A DNA stretch of 30,782 nucleotides. It comes from Prevotellamassilia sp. (lineage in GTDB: Bacteria > Bacteroidota > Bacteroidia > Bacteroidales > Bacteroidaceae). The stretch covers positions 1 through 30,782 of the forward strand of contig VSQE01000027.1 in assembly GCA_009775705.1 (NCBI GenBank), in the 5' to 3' direction. Under the pieces are notes generated by a model. It worked only from the letters and a program-made list of their open reading frames with translations, was not told the origin of the DNA and searched no databases. Positions 29,980 to 30,782 of the stretch are shown piece by piece. Positions within the stretch are counted from its first letter, which is position 1. Each line of letters begins with the position of its first letter. Made by a program: the position numbers and the translations under genes.

Positions 29980-30782
29980 TCACTTGGTGGTCAGGCCCCA
30001 CGAGGCTAAGTCGCACCGTTGTTCCACGGCTTTCTCGACGGCGTCGGGCAGGTTGTGGAAGAAGTCGAGGCCCGTCAGCGCTTCCAGACGGTCCACCGAA
30101 ACGGCGTGAGCGGCCAGGCGTTCCGTTGTAGGACTGGTGTTTCCGTAGTCCTTGTGCTCCACCCAGAAGGCTATGGCGTTGTAGGCTTCGCCCTTTACCT
30201 TCAGCAGGGCTATGAAGTAGTATTTGGGTACGGGCATGCGGCCTCCGGCCACGTAGCGTCGTAGCGTCTGCCCGTCGGCAATGGTGCCGCCCTTGACCAC
30301 ATAGAGCGTGTCGCAGAAGGTGGCGCTGCGGCCTTTGCCTTGCACGAAGGCCTCGAAGCCCGTCCAGTACTTCGAGTTGAAGTTACCGGTTTGCGGCGAC
30401 ATATTGGTCAGATAGAACGTGTTGTCGTTGGCCGTGCGGGAATACAGGCGGTCGGCCGAGGCGCAGAGATGTCCGTGCTGATACCCGTTGAAGGAAATGT
30501 CGTCGGGCAGGGCATACTGTGCGGGCAATTGCGGGTCGGCGGGATATTGCGGCCGTTGTTCGTAGGGTTTGCGGCTGACGGTTTTGGGGCGTGTGGAGTT
30601 GTCGAAACGGAAGGCCACCCAGCGCGAATGGAATTTCTTCCGGTCGTAGGCGAGGCAGTAGGTCATCACGTTCTTGCCCTTTTCCGTGGACCAGTGGGAG
30701 ATGAAGAGGTCTCCGTCGGCCATGCGGGGCACTTCCAGACGTTCCGTGCCCTGTCCGATGACAATGGGCCCCTGCCCGCCCC
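29980..30782 (-). CDS. DNA/RNA non-specific endonuclease, 5' end beyond the window
   Basis: Exported nuclease of the NUC1/EndA beta-beta-alpha-metal family, cutting DNA or RNA without sequence preference. The frame is open through the right edge (EVPRMADGDLFISHWST preceded by VIGQGTERL), so the N-terminus and any signal are not visible; a GTG at 30732 is not a believable start. The catalytic block reads NGYQHGHLCASADR: the usual DRGH is QHGH, keeping the general-base His but with Arg changed to His. Downstream come TNMSPQTGNFNSKYWTGFE, with the metal-binding Asn and the conserved Trp and Glu. The C-terminus resembles Bacteroidota relatives (LTGLDFFHNLPDAVEKAVE). A strong terminator follows. 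Whether the Arg change affects activity is unknown. Confidence 0.88.
   Translation of the reverse strand, partial: GGQGPIVIGQGTERLEVPRMADGDLFISHWSTEKGKNVMTYCLAYDRKKFHSRWVAFRFDNSTRPKTVSRKPYEQRPQYPADPQLPAQYALPDDISFNGYQHGHLCASADRLYSRTANDNTFYLTNMSPQTGNFNSKYWTGFEAFVQGKGRSATFCDTLYVVKGGTIADGQTLRRYVAGGRMPVPKYYFIALLKVKGEAYNAIAFWVEHKDYGNTSPTTERLAAHAVSVDRLEALTGLDFFHNLPDAVEKAVEQRCDLASWGLTTK

Overview
The window reads as chromosomal DNA of a fairly GC-rich member of the Bacteroidales (Bacteroidota). The evidence is: promoters of the Bacteroides type (-7 box TAnnTTTG, in places with TTTG at -33) before many genes; the long IspG form; a DUF6377 regulator; DUF4369/thioredoxin and TPR/OmpA-like lipoproteins; and secreted proteins with a short C-terminal sorting-like tail. 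I cannot name genus or species. Both ends look like arbitrary cuts, and the last gene runs off the right edge.

Layout. (1) 1-4623: a secreted multidomain protein (-), then two genes facing away from each other, a DUF6377 HTH regulator (-) and a lectin-like secreted protein (+). Both lack their 5' ends and are fused at about 3575-3600, which points to a deletion or an assembly join. (2) 4624-5585: a gene-free stretch with a strong terminator, one copy of a 215-bp dispersed repeat, and a cluster of DnaA-box-like 9-mers that could be the replication origin. (3) 5586-19476: nine genes, all on +: SpoU/TrmH methyltransferase, rpoN, PAP2 phosphatase, purE, ispG, uvrA, an OmpA/TPR lipoprotein, a thioredoxin-like lipoprotein, comM, then a GH33 sialidase. 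(Counting the sialidase there are ten.) (4) 19570-26137, all on -: ABM-domain enzyme, outer-membrane barrel, an operon GT4-GT2-recX, and an M16 metalloprotease. (5) 26138-29979: the second 215-bp repeat copy, a Cys/Lys-rich exported small protein (-), and a divergent metal-efflux unit (+) of a P1B-type ATPase and a Fur-family repressor, with a 7-1-7 palindrome over the ATPase promoter. (6) 29980-end: a partial DNA/RNA non-specific endonuclease (-).

How the parts fit. Region 3 is mostly housekeeping: transcription, purine and isoprenoid synthesis, DNA repair, transformation. Region 5 looks like a compact zinc/cadmium homeostasis island: sensor, exporter, operator, and possibly a periplasmic metal-binding peptide. 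The points most worth following are the 215-bp element, which carries a perfect promoter followed within about 25 nt by an intrinsic terminator; the candidate operator of the metal unit; the candidate origin; and the double-truncation junction. No CRISPR array, tRNA, rRNA, IS element or prophage was seen.
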